In this document: piece by piece, positions 29,107-36,905 of the stretch
How positions within the stretch are numbered: position 1 is the stretch's first letter
Layout of the letters: each line of letters begins with the position of its first letter
NCBI GenBank assembly: GCA_003213115.1
Contig: QCNU01000001.1
Location: forward strand, 1-64,000
DNA: 64,000 nucleotides
Source of the DNA: Pelagibacteraceae bacterium AG-426-L23
Lineage (GTDB): Bacteria > Pseudomonadota > Alphaproteobacteria > Pelagibacterales > Pelagibacteraceae
Reading direction: 5' to 3'
Notes under the pieces: model-generated
What the model was told of the DNA's origin: nothing
Database searches by the model: none
Seen by the model: the letters and a program-made list of their open reading frames with translations, nothing else
Position numbers and translations under genes: made by a program

Positions 29107-29835
29107 CTAAATCTTTGTATTTCTTGCTAAATTTTCACTAATTTTAAGACACTCCAAGTCTATTGACCCACTTATCTTGCCTTGTCTAAATCGACTTTGA
29201 AAAGATTTTACTATTAACTTATCTGTTTTTTTAGGATTTTTTTTACTGAAATATCGATAACCAAATTTATGAAGATTCTGAAAAAATTCGTTTCTAATTT
29301 TTTTATTATTTAATTTTTTTTTTACTTGGTATTTTTTTTTAATCTTATACCAAATACCTAAGCCTTTTTTCTGAAGTTTTAACCATGGGAATTTTTCTCC
29401 AGGATCATTTTTTCTTAAGGGTGAAATATCAGAGTGCCCTAAAATATTTGATCTTTTTATTTTATATTTTCTTTTTAATTTATGACTTAGTCTTACAAGT
29501 TGGTTTATTTGATCCTTGGAAAAAGACTGATAGCCCCATTTATGTCCTCTATTAACCAACTCTATTCCAAGAGAGCTACTATTCAAATTTATAAAATTCT
29601 TCCATTTAGATTTTCCCGCGTGCCAGGCAATTTTGTTCTCATCAACCATTTGAATTATTTTGCCGGATCTATCTATTAAATAATGACAACTTACTTTGTG
29701 TTTTTTAGAAATTAATCTTTTAATAGATACACGTTTAGATTGCATTCCTGTATAATGAATAACTAAAAATTTTATTTTGCTCAGTTTTCTTGTTCTTTTT
29801 GAGAAACAAGGTGAATTTATGCGTGTTATGTTCAT
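29107..29835 (-). CDS. ampD: N-acetylmuramoyl-L-alanine amidase, AmpD type
   Basis: AmpD-type amidases (amidase_2, zinc) cut the bond between MurNAc or anhydro-MurNAc and the peptide during cell-wall recycling. The zinc ligands are the His in FLVIHYTGM and the His and Asp region of NILGHSDISPLRKNDPGEKFPW; HYLIDRSGKIIQMVDENKIAWHAG is also typical. The product is 242 residues, longer than core AmpD. Its C-terminal part ('KTDKLIVKSFQSRFRQGKISGSIDLECL') looks like a peptidoglycan-binding repeat. No signal peptide is obvious, so it is probably cytoplasmic. It lies just upstream of rnpB. Confidence 0.88.
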   Translation of the reverse strand: MNITRINSPCFSKRTRKLSKIKFLVIHYTGMQSKRVSIKRLISKKHKVSCHYLIDRSGKIIQMVDENKIAWHAGKSKWKNFINLNSSSLGIELVNRGHKWGYQSFSKDQINQLVRLSHKLKRKYKIKRSNILGHSDISPLRKNDPGEKFPWLKLQKKGLGIWYKIKKKYQVKKKLNNKKIRNEFFQNLHKFGYRYFSKKNPKKTDKLIVKSFQSRFRQGKISGSIDLECLKISENLARNTKI

Positions 29836-29905
29836 TTTTTCTTTAATTTACTGACAAATATAATCAAACTTTAGTGTAAAATCCCATTAAAATTAATAAA
29901 AATTT

Positions 29906-29938
29906 TGTATGCAAAATACACATAATTTCTGTATACAG
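29906..29938. promoter_or_regulatory. two inverted repeats before mlaA, possible operator
   Basis: TGTAT-GCAAA-ATACA (29906-29920) is an inverted repeat with 5-base arms. Nine bases on, CTGTATACAG (29929-29938) is a perfect 10-base palindrome ending five bases before the mlaA ATG at 29944. Both contain TGTAT/ATACA half-sites, as if one dimeric regulator bound twice. No promoter pair could be fixed here, so this is a candidate only. Confidence 0.3.
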
Positions 29939-29943
29939 CGCAT

Positions 29944-30684
29944 ATGTCGTCTAAAATTTTAAAAATATTTGTTTTTGTAGGGTGCTTATTTATTGCTAGC
30001 GTAGCTAATGCAAGCGAAAAGGAGTGCTTTGAAAAAGTTAGTAGAGGAATTTTTAAATTTAACCAAGGTTTTGACAATGTAATTTTGGAACCTTTAGCAA
30101 AAGGTTATAATAAACTTCCAGAGCCTGTAAGAAATGGAACAGGCAATTTTACCTCGAATATCGCTACTCTCTTATCTATACCAAATCATGTTTTACAAGG
30201 TGAATTTAAAATGGCAGGACACGCAACTGGTAGTTTTTTAATTAATACAACGGTGGGAATACTTGGTCTAGGCAATCCAGCTTCTGCCATGGGACTTAAA
30301 AATCAAAAAGAAGATGTAGGACAGACACTAGGAACGTACGGTGTTGGTGGTGGTTGTTATTTTGTTTTACCAATTTTGGGTCCAACAACTGTAAGGGATA
30401 CTGTGGGGATGGTTGGAGATAATTTAGTAGACCCTTTTGCAAGAGTAACTTGGCATGAAAAAGAAATTAAAAATATTTCCGGTACTAAAGTTGATTATGT
30501 AGGTGTTAGGGCAGCTACAGCTATTGATTTCAGAGGAGATAATATGACAAACTTTGAAAGTTTAGAAAAAAACTCAATTGATCTTTACGCTGCAACTAAA
30601 AGCCTTTATTTGCAGAATAGAGATAAAAAAATAAATAATTCTTCAGAATCAGATGATGATGACTGGGGAAATTTAGATAATTAG
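29944..30684 (+). CDS. mlaA: MlaA/VacJ-family outer-membrane phospholipid transport protein
   Basis: MlaA removes misplaced phospholipids from the outer leaflet of the outer membrane and passes them to MlaC. The 246-residue product has a signal sequence ending near Ala-Asn-Ala-Ser, then the family core FNQGFDNVILEPLAKGYNKLPEPVRNG, NFTSNIATLLSIPNHVLQG, QTLGTYGVGGGCYFVLPILGPTTVRDTVG and DPFARVTW. E. coli MlaA is a lipoprotein; here no clear lipobox Cys is at the cleavage site, so it may be a plain secreted protein. It ends in an acidic tail. mlaC follows after 16 bases, forming a mlaA-mlaC pair. Confidence 0.9.
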   Translation: MSSKILKIFVFVGCLFIASVANASEKECFEKVSRGIFKFNQGFDNVILEPLAKGYNKLPEPVRNGTGNFTSNIATLLSIPNHVLQGEFKMAGHATGSFLINTTVGILGLGNPASAMGLKNQKEDVGQTLGTYGVGGGCYFVLPILGPTTVRDTVGMVGDNLVDPFARVTWHEKEIKNISGTKVDYVGVRAATAIDFRGDNMTNFESLEKNSIDLYAATKSLYLQNRDKKINNSSESDDDDWGNLDN

Positions 30685-30700
30685 AAATTATAATTCGGAA

Positions 30701-31300
30701 ATGAAAAAATTATTTTTTTTAATAATTTCGGTGTTTTTAATCTCTAAAATAGCCTTTGCAGTTACTTATAATTCAGACCCAAAAATTTTTATAACTGAAC
30801 TTGTTGAAGATGCAATTAAAACCTTAGGTGATAAAAGTATAACCAAACAGGAAAAAGACCAATTTATAGAAAAGATCGCCAAAGAAAACGTTGATATAAA
30901 AGGTATAGGTTTATACACACTAGGAAAAATAAGGAAGGATTTAGATGAAAAAACAATGTCAGAGTATCAGGATTTATTTGAGAAATACTTTTTAAAAAGT
31001 CTGACATCAAGACTCACTGATTATTCTGATCAAAAATTTAAAGTAGTAGAATCCACACAAAAAAATGCCAAGTACACAATTGTACACTCCAAAATTGAAG
31101 AAAGTTCTGCTCAACCAGAAATCAAAATAGATTGGAGAGTTTACACGAAAAATCCTCAAAAGCCCTTGATAAGAGATTTAATTGTTGAAGGATTAAGTTT
31201 AGCTAAAACACAAAAAGAAGAATTTGCATCCATACTTAATTCTAATGACATGGATATTAATGCTCTTTTAAACAAACTGAAAGAATTTGTTTCAAGTTAA
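30701..31300 (+). CDS. mlaC: MlaC-like periplasmic phospholipid-binding protein
   Basis: MlaC (Ttg2D/tolC-type ABC auxiliary family) shuttles phospholipids between the outer-membrane MlaA and the inner-membrane MlaFEDB transporter. The 199-residue product has a signal peptide (MKKLFFLIISVFLISKIAFA) and core stretches 'ELVEDAIKTLGDKSITKQEK', 'IGLYTLGKIRKDLDEKTMSEYQDLFEKYFLKSL' and 'IKIDWRVYTKNPQKPLIRDLIVEGLSLAKTQKEEF'. The last two are well conserved in this family. No mlaFED genes are in the window. The TAA stop touches the 3' end of the tRNA gene on the other strand, with no spacer. Confidence 0.9.
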   Translation: MKKLFFLIISVFLISKIAFAVTYNSDPKIFITELVEDAIKTLGDKSITKQEKDQFIEKIAKENVDIKGIGLYTLGKIRKDLDEKTMSEYQDLFEKYFLKSLTSRLTDYSDQKFKVVESTQKNAKYTIVHSKIEESSAQPEIKIDWRVYTKNPQKPLIRDLIVEGLSLAKTQKEEFASILNSNDMDINALLNKLKEFVSS

Positions 31301-31377
31301 TGGTGGGCCCGCCTGGATTCGAACCAGGGACCCTACCATTATGAGTGGCATGCTCTAACCAGCTGAGCTACAGGCCC
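31301..31377 (-). tRNA. tRNA with CAU anticodon (Ile2 or elongator Met)
   Basis: A 77-nt cloverleaf is readable on the minus strand: acceptor GGGCCTG pairs with CGGGCCC, the D-arm is GCTCAGCTGGTTAGAGC, the anticodon stem TGCCA/TGGTA encloses loop CTCATAA (anticodon CAT), the T-arm contains GGTTCGAATCC, and the encoded 3' end is ACCA. CAU tRNAs may be initiator Met, elongator Met or Ile2, where TilS turns C34 into lysidine. The paired G1 and C72 exclude the usual initiator. Acceptor pairs C4-G69 and C5-G68 are known positive signals for E. coli TilS, so I lean to tRNA-Ile2, but elongator Met remains possible. Confidence 0.93.
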
Positions 31378-31382
31378 AATAT

Positions 31383-31413
31383 TTATTCTTTTACAACAGA
31401 ATAATTTATTTTT
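31383..31413 (+). terminator. weak candidate terminator for the mlaA-mlaC transcript
   Basis: TTATTCT (31383-31389) and AGAATAA (31398-31404) make a 7-bp stem with an 8-base loop, followed on the plus strand by a T-rich run at 31405-31413. If used, mlaAC message would run across the tRNA gene in antisense before stopping here. The stem has only one G-C pair, so it is weak. On the minus strand it lies between rpoD and the tRNA without a T run. Confidence 0.27.
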
Positions 31414-33262
31414 CTAGGAAACTTTTTAATTGTTTAGAACGACTTGGATGTTTGAGTTTTCTTAGAGCTTTAGCTTCTATTTGTCTTATTCTCTCTCTTG
31501 TAACTGAAAACTGAAGTCCAACTTCTTCTAAAGTATGGTCTGTATTCATACCTATTCCAAATCTCATTCTTAAAACTCTCTCTTCTCTAGGTGTTAATGA
31601 AGCTAGTATTTTAGTTGTAGACTCGCTTAGATTTGATTGAATTGCTGTGTCCAAAGGCTGTAAAGCATTTTTATCTTCAATAAAATCACCCAGACTACTG
31701 TCTTCTTCATCTCCTACAGGAGTTTCTAATGAAACAGGCTCTTTAGCAATTTTTAAGACTTTACGAACTTTTTCTAAAGGCATTGCTAATTTTTTAGCTA
31801 GTTCTTCTGGAGTTGGTTCTCTTCCAAATTCACTCATTATCTGTCTTTGAGTTCTAACTATTTTATTTATTGTTTCTATCATGTGGACAGGTATCCTAAT
31901 TGTTCTTGCTTGATCAGCTATAGATCTAGTAATAGCTTGCCGAATCCACCATGTCGCATATGTACTGAATTTGTAACCACGGCGATATTCAAATTTATCT
32001 ACGGCTTTCATTAATCCAATGTTTCCTTCCTGAATTAAATCTAGAAACTGGAGACCTCTATTTGTATATTTTTTTGCTATAGAAATTACTAATCGTAAAT
32101 TAGCTTCAACCATCTCTTTTTTAGCAATACGAGATTCTCTTTCTCCTTTTTGTATTCTGCTTACTAATCTTTTAAACTCACCAACTGATAGCCCAATTTT
32201 TTCACTAAACTCTACTAGCCGGTCTCTTATTTCTTTAAAATCTTTTTTAAATTTTTTAAAAAAAGCTTTCCAGGTAGGATTTTCAGTTAAAAAGCTCTCA
32301 AATTTGGGATTTATTTCATTTCCTAAATAGTATTTTAAAAATTCTTCTCTACTAATTTTATTATCTATTGCCAATCTTAGTAGAACTCCTTCCAAAGAAA
32401 CTATTCTTTTATTTTCTTTGTAATGTGATTGTACTAATTCCTCAACAATATACGGAGCTAATTGTAAACTTTTAAAATTTTCCACTAAAACTGATTGTAT
32501 TCTTTTAAAATTTTTGTTTTTAGAAACTGAAAGATCTTTAGAAGCTAATATACAGTTTAATTTCTCTCTTTGGTATTTTTGAAGTTTTTGATAATTTTTA
32601 CTAAGAGTATCAATTATATTTACTATTCTAGGTTTTATTTCCTCTTCCATCTTTGCCAGGGATACATTGAATTCATCATCTTCGGTGCTTACTTCTTCTG
32701 TCTTTTTTTCATCCTCTTCAGTATTTTTCTTCGATTTTACTTCCTTAACTGTTTTTTCTTCATTCTCATTTTCAGACTCCTCAAAATCTTCATAAGTAGA
32801 ATCAATATCGATAATATCTCTAACTAAAAGTTCATTTTTTTCTAATTTTTCTTTCCACTCATAAATTTTTTTTGCAACTAAAGGACTTTGTGTTAAAGCG
32901 TTTATCATAACATCTTTCCCAGCCTCTATTCTTTTTGCTATGGCGATTTCACCTTCTCGTGAAAGTAACTCTACACCCCCCATTTCTCTTAAATACATTC
33001 TTATAGGATCATCACTTTTATCTGACGATTTATCTTCTGTGGTATTGGCAGGTTCTTTTTTTCTATTACTTTGAAATTGAGATTTTTTCTCAACAAGAGT
33101 AACGCTATTATCGGCTATGATAACAAATGCCTTTTCAGTATTTTCAACTGAACCCCCTCTTTTTCCAAGAGACTTACCTAGCTCTTCATAAGTAATAAAA
33201 CCTCGATTAATTCCTTTATCGAGAAGCCTTTCAAATGATTTTGTAATTAGTTTTTCAGCCAT
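31406..33262 (-). CDS. rpoD: primary sigma factor RpoD (sigma70)
   Basis: RpoD directs RNA polymerase to housekeeping promoters. The 618 residues contain region 1.1 at the N-terminus, region 1.2 ([29 protein letters not shown]), a long acidic non-conserved region with Glu/Lys runs, region 2 ([57 protein letters not shown] in sequence), region 3 and region 4.2 ([30 protein letters not shown]). It is downstream of dnaG, the usual macromolecular-synthesis order yqeY-dnaG-rpoD. A perfect TATAAT (33299-33294 on the minus strand) in the 70-base gap suggests an extra promoter of its own. Confidence 0.97.
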   Translation of the reverse strand: MAEKLITKSFERLLDKGINRGFITYEELGKSLGKRGGSVENTEKAFVIIADNSVTLVEKKSQFQSNRKKEPANTTEDKSSDKSDDPIRMYLREMGGVELLSREGEIAIAKRIEAGKDVMINALTQSPLVAKKIYEWKEKLEKNELLVRDIIDIDSTYEDFEESENENEEKTVKEVKSKKNTEEDEKKTEEVSTEDDEFNVSLAKMEEEIKPRIVNIIDTLSKNYQKLQKYQREKLNCILASKDLSVSKNKNFKRIQSVLVENFKSLQLAPYIVEELVQSHYKENKRIVSLEGVLLRLAIDNKISREEFLKYYLGNEINPKFESFLTENPTWKAFFKKFKKDFKEIRDRLVEFSEKIGLSVGEFKRLVSRIQKGERESRIAKKEMVEANLRLVISIAKKYTNRGLQFLDLIQEGNIGLMKAVDKFEYRRGYKFSTYATWWIRQAITRSIADQARTIRIPVHMIETINKIVRTQRQIMSEFGREPTPEELAKKLAMPLEKVRKVLKIAKEPVSLETPVGDEEDSSLGDFIEDKNALQPLDTAIQSNLSESTTKILASLTPREERVLRMRFGIGMNTDHTLEEVGLQFSVTRERIRQIEAKALRKLKHPSRSKQLKSFLEK

Positions 33263-33332
33263 TTAAACTTTAAATAATTTTAAGATACCGTTAATTATAT
33301 ATAGTAAGAATTTTCTAAAAATCTATCTATAT

Positions 33333-35120
33333 TTAATCCCTATTTAACTGACTTTTAAGCTTAATAAGCTCAGAATACAAACCTTCATCCAAATTTTTCG
33401 CTACTTTACTTTCCAAATATTCAATTTTTTTTAGTTGGTTAATTTCCTTTAGCTCTTCTATAAGTTCAATTAATAAAATTTCTCTCTCTTTTTCATTTTT
33501 TTTAAATATAATATTTTTAACACTCGAATTTTTTTCTATAAGGTCGATCAAATCTTTGAACTTATTTTTAATAAAAGACTTGATTTCATCAGGATCTAAA
33601 TTTTCAGAAAATTTTTTAATTATTTCATTTTTTAAACTTTCATTTTTTTCAGATGAGAACTTCAACTCTGAAAGTTCTTCGATTTTAAGTTGAGCGGTTA
33701 AACTATAATTTATCATGACAAAAAGTATAGAGAATTCTTTTAATTGCTCCTTTGTTAAATTATCTGATTGTTTATGTAAATTTCTTGTTTCTTGCAGTAC
33801 GCTAAAGTTTTTAACTTTAAATCTGTTAAAGTTTCTTTTATTGCTTTGAATAGGGGTTAAATTTTTAATTTTTTCCAAAAATTCCTCTAAAATGTACTTT
33901 TTAAGCACCTCATCTTTAATCGTATAGCACAGACTCTTAATTTTTTTTTCAAATTTAGATATCGCATAAGGATCATTTTTTTTAATTTCAGTTGAATATG
34001 TTTCCCAAATATAATTTTGGATTATTTTTTTTGAATTTAAAAATGATAAGAAATTTTCTTTACCGTTTTTTTTTATAAAATCATCTGGATCTTGTCCTTT
34101 AGGTAAAATTGAAAAATAAATTTTATTATCTTCGTTAATTAATGTAATCAATCTCTCAGCTATCCTAAGTGCTGCCCTCTGACCACTATCATCACCATCT
34201 AAACAAATTATTGGGTCAGAAAAAAATCTCCAAATTAAACTTATTTGATTTTCTGTAAGCGCTATACCTGAATTTGAGATAACACTTTTAAATCCAAAAG
34301 AGTTTAAACTTAAAACGTCCATATATCCTTCTACTATTAAAACCTGTTTAGTTTCTGATCTTAGAGACTTAACTTTATCTAAATTAAAAAGAACTCTTCC
34401 TTTTTTATAAAACTCTGTTTCAGGTGAATTAATATATTTTGCTAACTTAAGCTCTTTTTTTATTATTCTTCCCCCGATAGCTATCGGGTCTCCGTTTAAA
34501 TTATTTATTGGAAAGATTATCCTTGAGTTGAACCTATCGACAAAGTTCCCTGTTTTATCGTTTTTATAATAAATTTTTGTTAGTTCGATGTCTTCTGGGG
34601 AATATTTCTTTTTCAATTCATTATAAAAATTATTTTGTCTTGGAACAAAACCGATTTTAAAATTTTTTAAAGTTGAATTGTTTATTTTTCTATCCGCTAA
34701 ATATTGTTGAGCTTCTGCGTTTTCTTTTAAAAATAATTGATCATGAAAAAAGTTTACATAATCGTTAAAAATATTTTTATAAATTTGATATCTTTTTTCT
34801 TTTTTTTCATCAAATTTTGAAAATCTGTAGGGTTCCATACCAGCCTCCGCAGCTAAAATTTTGACTGCTTCTCCAAATCCTACTGACTTAGTTTTCATTA
34901 AAAAATCAAAAATATTTCCGTGCTCTCCAGAACTGAAACAGTGATAAAATCCTTTTTCATCGCTCACAGTAAATGAAGGTGTCTTTTCATTTTTAAAGGG
35001 TGATAATCCTATAAATTCTTTGCCTCTTTTTTTTAATTGAACTGATTTACCAACAACTTGGGAAACTTTAATTCTTAATTTTATTTCTTCGAGGTATTCT
35101 TTAGGATATTTCATGCTCAT
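33333..35120 (-). CDS. dnaG: DNA primase, zinc-ligand positions substituted
   Basis: DnaG makes RNA primers for replication. The TOPRIM catalytic domain is intact (VLIVEGYMDVLSLNSFG and PIICLDGDDSGQRAALRIAERL). The N-terminal CHC2 zinc-binding region is recognisable (FIGLSPFKNEKTPSF and KGFYHCFSSGEHGNIFDFL), but ligands usual in other bacteria are changed: C40 to Ser, H43 to Lys and the fourth Cys (64) to Ser, leaving only C61. I recall similar S-P-F ... H-C-F-S-S-G forms in other alphaproteobacteria, so this may be a lineage trait and not damage. Length is 595 residues. Its ATG overlaps the yqeY stop by four bases. Confidence 0.94.
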   Translation of the reverse strand: MSMKYPKEYLEEIKLRIKVSQVVGKSVQLKKRGKEFIGLSPFKNEKTPSFTVSDEKGFYHCFSSGEHGNIFDFLMKTKSVGFGEAVKILAAEAGMEPYRFSKFDEKKEKRYQIYKNIFNDYVNFFHDQLFLKENAEAQQYLADRKINNSTLKNFKIGFVPRQNNFYNELKKKYSPEDIELTKIYYKNDKTGNFVDRFNSRIIFPINNLNGDPIAIGGRIIKKELKLAKYINSPETEFYKKGRVLFNLDKVKSLRSETKQVLIVEGYMDVLSLNSFGFKSVISNSGIALTENQISLIWRFFSDPIICLDGDDSGQRAALRIAERLITLINEDNKIYFSILPKGQDPDDFIKKNGKENFLSFLNSKKIIQNYIWETYSTEIKKNDPYAISKFEKKIKSLCYTIKDEVLKKYILEEFLEKIKNLTPIQSNKRNFNRFKVKNFSVLQETRNLHKQSDNLTKEQLKEFSILFVMINYSLTAQLKIEELSELKFSSEKNESLKNEIIKKFSENLDPDEIKSFIKNKFKDLIDLIEKNSSVKNIIFKKNEKEREILLIELIEELKEINQLKKIEYLESKVAKNLDEGLYSELIKLKSQLNRD

Positions 35121-35572
35121 TTTAGTAATCCTTTAATTATTGAACTCACTTTTGAAAAATCTAAAGTGTCTGCGTGCTTAGATTTTAAAACTCCCATAAC
35201 TTTACCCATATCTTTCATAGAAGTAGCCCCAACAGTTTTAATTATTTCTTGACAAATTTTTTTGGTATCTTCCTCACTTAATTGTTTTGGTAAAAAGAGG
35301 CTAATCACAGCTATTTCTTTTTTCTCGTTCTCCAAGAGTTCAGTTCGTCCAGCTTTTTCGTAAACCTCACACGACTCATTTCTTTGTTTTATCATTTTTT
35401 TTAACAGTGAGATAATGTCACTATCCTTGATCTCTTTTTTATCTTTAGAACGGGCTGCTATTTCTGCATCTTTTATTGCTGAAACTACAAGCCTTAAAGT
35501 TGGATAAGTGTTTTTGTCTTTAGCCTTTAGGGCTCCATTAAGCTTATCATCTATTTGTTTTTTAAGAGACAT
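35117..35572 (-). CDS. YqeY/GatB-domain protein
   Basis: A 151-residue protein of the YqeY family, related to the tail domain of the tRNA-amidotransferase subunit GatB that binds tRNA. Family stretches: SLKKQIDDKLNGALKAKDKN, LRLVVSAIKDAEIA, MIKQRNESCEVYEKAGRTELLENEKKEIAVISLFLPKQLSEED and DMGKVMGVLKSKHADTLDFSKVS. Its precise role is not known; it commonly sits before dnaG and rpoD. I start at the ATG at 35572, which gives the standard MSLKKQI beginning; a GTG at 35596 would add eight residues. It is divergent from carA. Confidence 0.88.
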   Translation of the reverse strand: MSLKKQIDDKLNGALKAKDKNTYPTLRLVVSAIKDAEIAARSKDKKEIKDSDIISLLKKMIKQRNESCEVYEKAGRTELLENEKKEIAVISLFLPKQLSEEDTKKICQEIIKTVGATSMKDMGKVMGVLKSKHADTLDFSKVSSIIKGLLK

Positions 35573-35625
35573 TGTTTGATGAGTTAATTTAATCACAATT
35601 CTTATATGAAATAAAAAGAACTTTC

Positions 35626-35654
35626 TTGACGATTTTGTAACTATTTCATATCTT
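35626..35654 (+). promoter_or_regulatory. candidate carAB promoter
   Basis: TTGACG (35626-35631) and TATCTT (35649-35654) are 17 bases apart, predicting a start near 35661, about 35 bases before the likely carA start codon. The -35 is good and the -10 moderate. The divergent yqeY promoter must lie in the same 124-base gap. Confidence 0.4.
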
Positions 35655-35696
35655 GCGCAAAATCATGTTTATAAGTTTTTTACTTTAACTTATGAG

Positions 35697-36905
35697 TTGT
35701 ATTTGAAGAAGATTAGTCAAAATATAAACTCTAATAAAAATCTTAAAAAGATCGATTCCACAGCTATTTTAGTTCTTCAGAACGGTAAGTTTTTTAAAGG
35801 CATTGGTTTAGGTTACCAAGGCACCTCTACTGGAGAGGTTTGCTTTAATACGTCAATTACTGGTTACCAAGAAATAATTTCTGATCCTTCATACGCTGAT
35901 CAAATCATTAATTTTACTTTTCCTCATGTTGGGAATGTAGGCACAAATAAAGAGGATCATGAGTCCGATAAAATATGGACAAAAGGAGTAATCATTAATA
36001 CTGAAATAACTAATCCCTCTAATTATAGATCTCTAAAACACTTGGATGAATGGTTAAGAAAAAATAAAATTATTGGAATTACTGGTATTGATACTAGAAG
36101 TTTGACAAATATAATAAGAGACAAAGGAGCTCCTAAAGGAACAATATCTTTTTTTAAAAAAAACAAATTTAATATAAAAAAACTACTTAAGATTACTCAA
36201 AATTGGAGTGGACTTAAAAATTTGGATTTGGCTGAAAAAGTAACAACTAAAAAGAATTATGTTTGGAAAGATTTTAAAACATGGAAAAAAGGCGATGGTT
36301 TTAAAAAAAATAAAAAAAAATTATTACATGTTGTAGCAATTGACTATGGAATTAAAAAAAATATTTTAAGATACTTTTCTGATTTCAACTGCAAGGTTAC
36401 GATTGTTTCATGCAAAACAGATGCTCTAGACATACTTAAGCAAAAACCTGATGGAATATTTTTGTCAAATGGACCTGGGGATCCTGCTGCAACTGGAAAA
36501 TATGCGATACCAATAATTGAAACATTAATTAAAAATAATTTACCAATTTTTGGTATTTGCTTAGGTCATCAACTATTAGCTTTGACATTAGGTGCTAAAA
36601 CAGAAAAAATGAAACTGGGTCATAGAGGCGCCAATCATCCTGTTAAAAATTTAGTTGAAGGCAATGTCGAAATAACTAGCCAAAATCATGGATTTGAAGT
36701 TGTTAAAAAGAATTTACCAAAGAGCATAAGAGTTACTCATCAATCTCTTTTTGACAACAGTATTGAAGGTATTCAATTAAAAAATAAACCTGTTTTTTCA
36801 GTTCAATATCACCCAGAGTCCAATCCTGGTCCTCAAGATAGTGTCTATTTATTTAAACAATTTATAATGAGTATGAAAAAAAATGCCAAAAAGAAAAGAT
36901 ATTAA
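35697..36905 (+). CDS. carA: carbamoyl-phosphate synthase small (glutaminase) subunit
   Basis: CarA splits glutamine and feeds ammonia to CarB for carbamoyl phosphate, the precursor of pyrimidines and arginine. The N-terminal domain reads [19 protein letters not shown] and [21 protein letters not shown]. The class I glutaminase has the nucleophile Cys in [15 protein letters not shown] and the His and Glu in [12 protein letters not shown]. No ATG fits the N-terminus; TTG at 35697 (or 35703) appears to be the start, so the exact first residue is uncertain. About 402 residues is normal. It overlaps carB by 23 bases. Confidence 0.94.
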   Translation: MYLKKISQNINSNKNLKKIDSTAILVLQNGKFFKGIGLGYQGTSTGEVCFNTSITGYQEIISDPSYADQIINFTFPHVGNVGTNKEDHESDKIWTKGVIINTEITNPSNYRSLKHLDEWLRKNKIIGITGIDTRSLTNIIRDKGAPKGTISFFKKNKFNIKKLLKITQNWSGLKNLDLAEKVTTKKNYVWKDFKTWKKGDGFKKNKKKLLHVVAIDYGIKKNILRYFSDFNCKVTIVSCKTDALDILKQKPDGIFLSNGPGDPAATGKYAIPIIETLIKNNLPIFGICLGHQLLALTLGAKTEKMKLGHRGANHPVKNLVEGNVEITSQNHGFEVVKKNLPKSIRVTHQSLFDNSIEGIQLKNKPVFSVQYHPESNPGPQDSVYLFKQFIMSMKKNAKKKRY

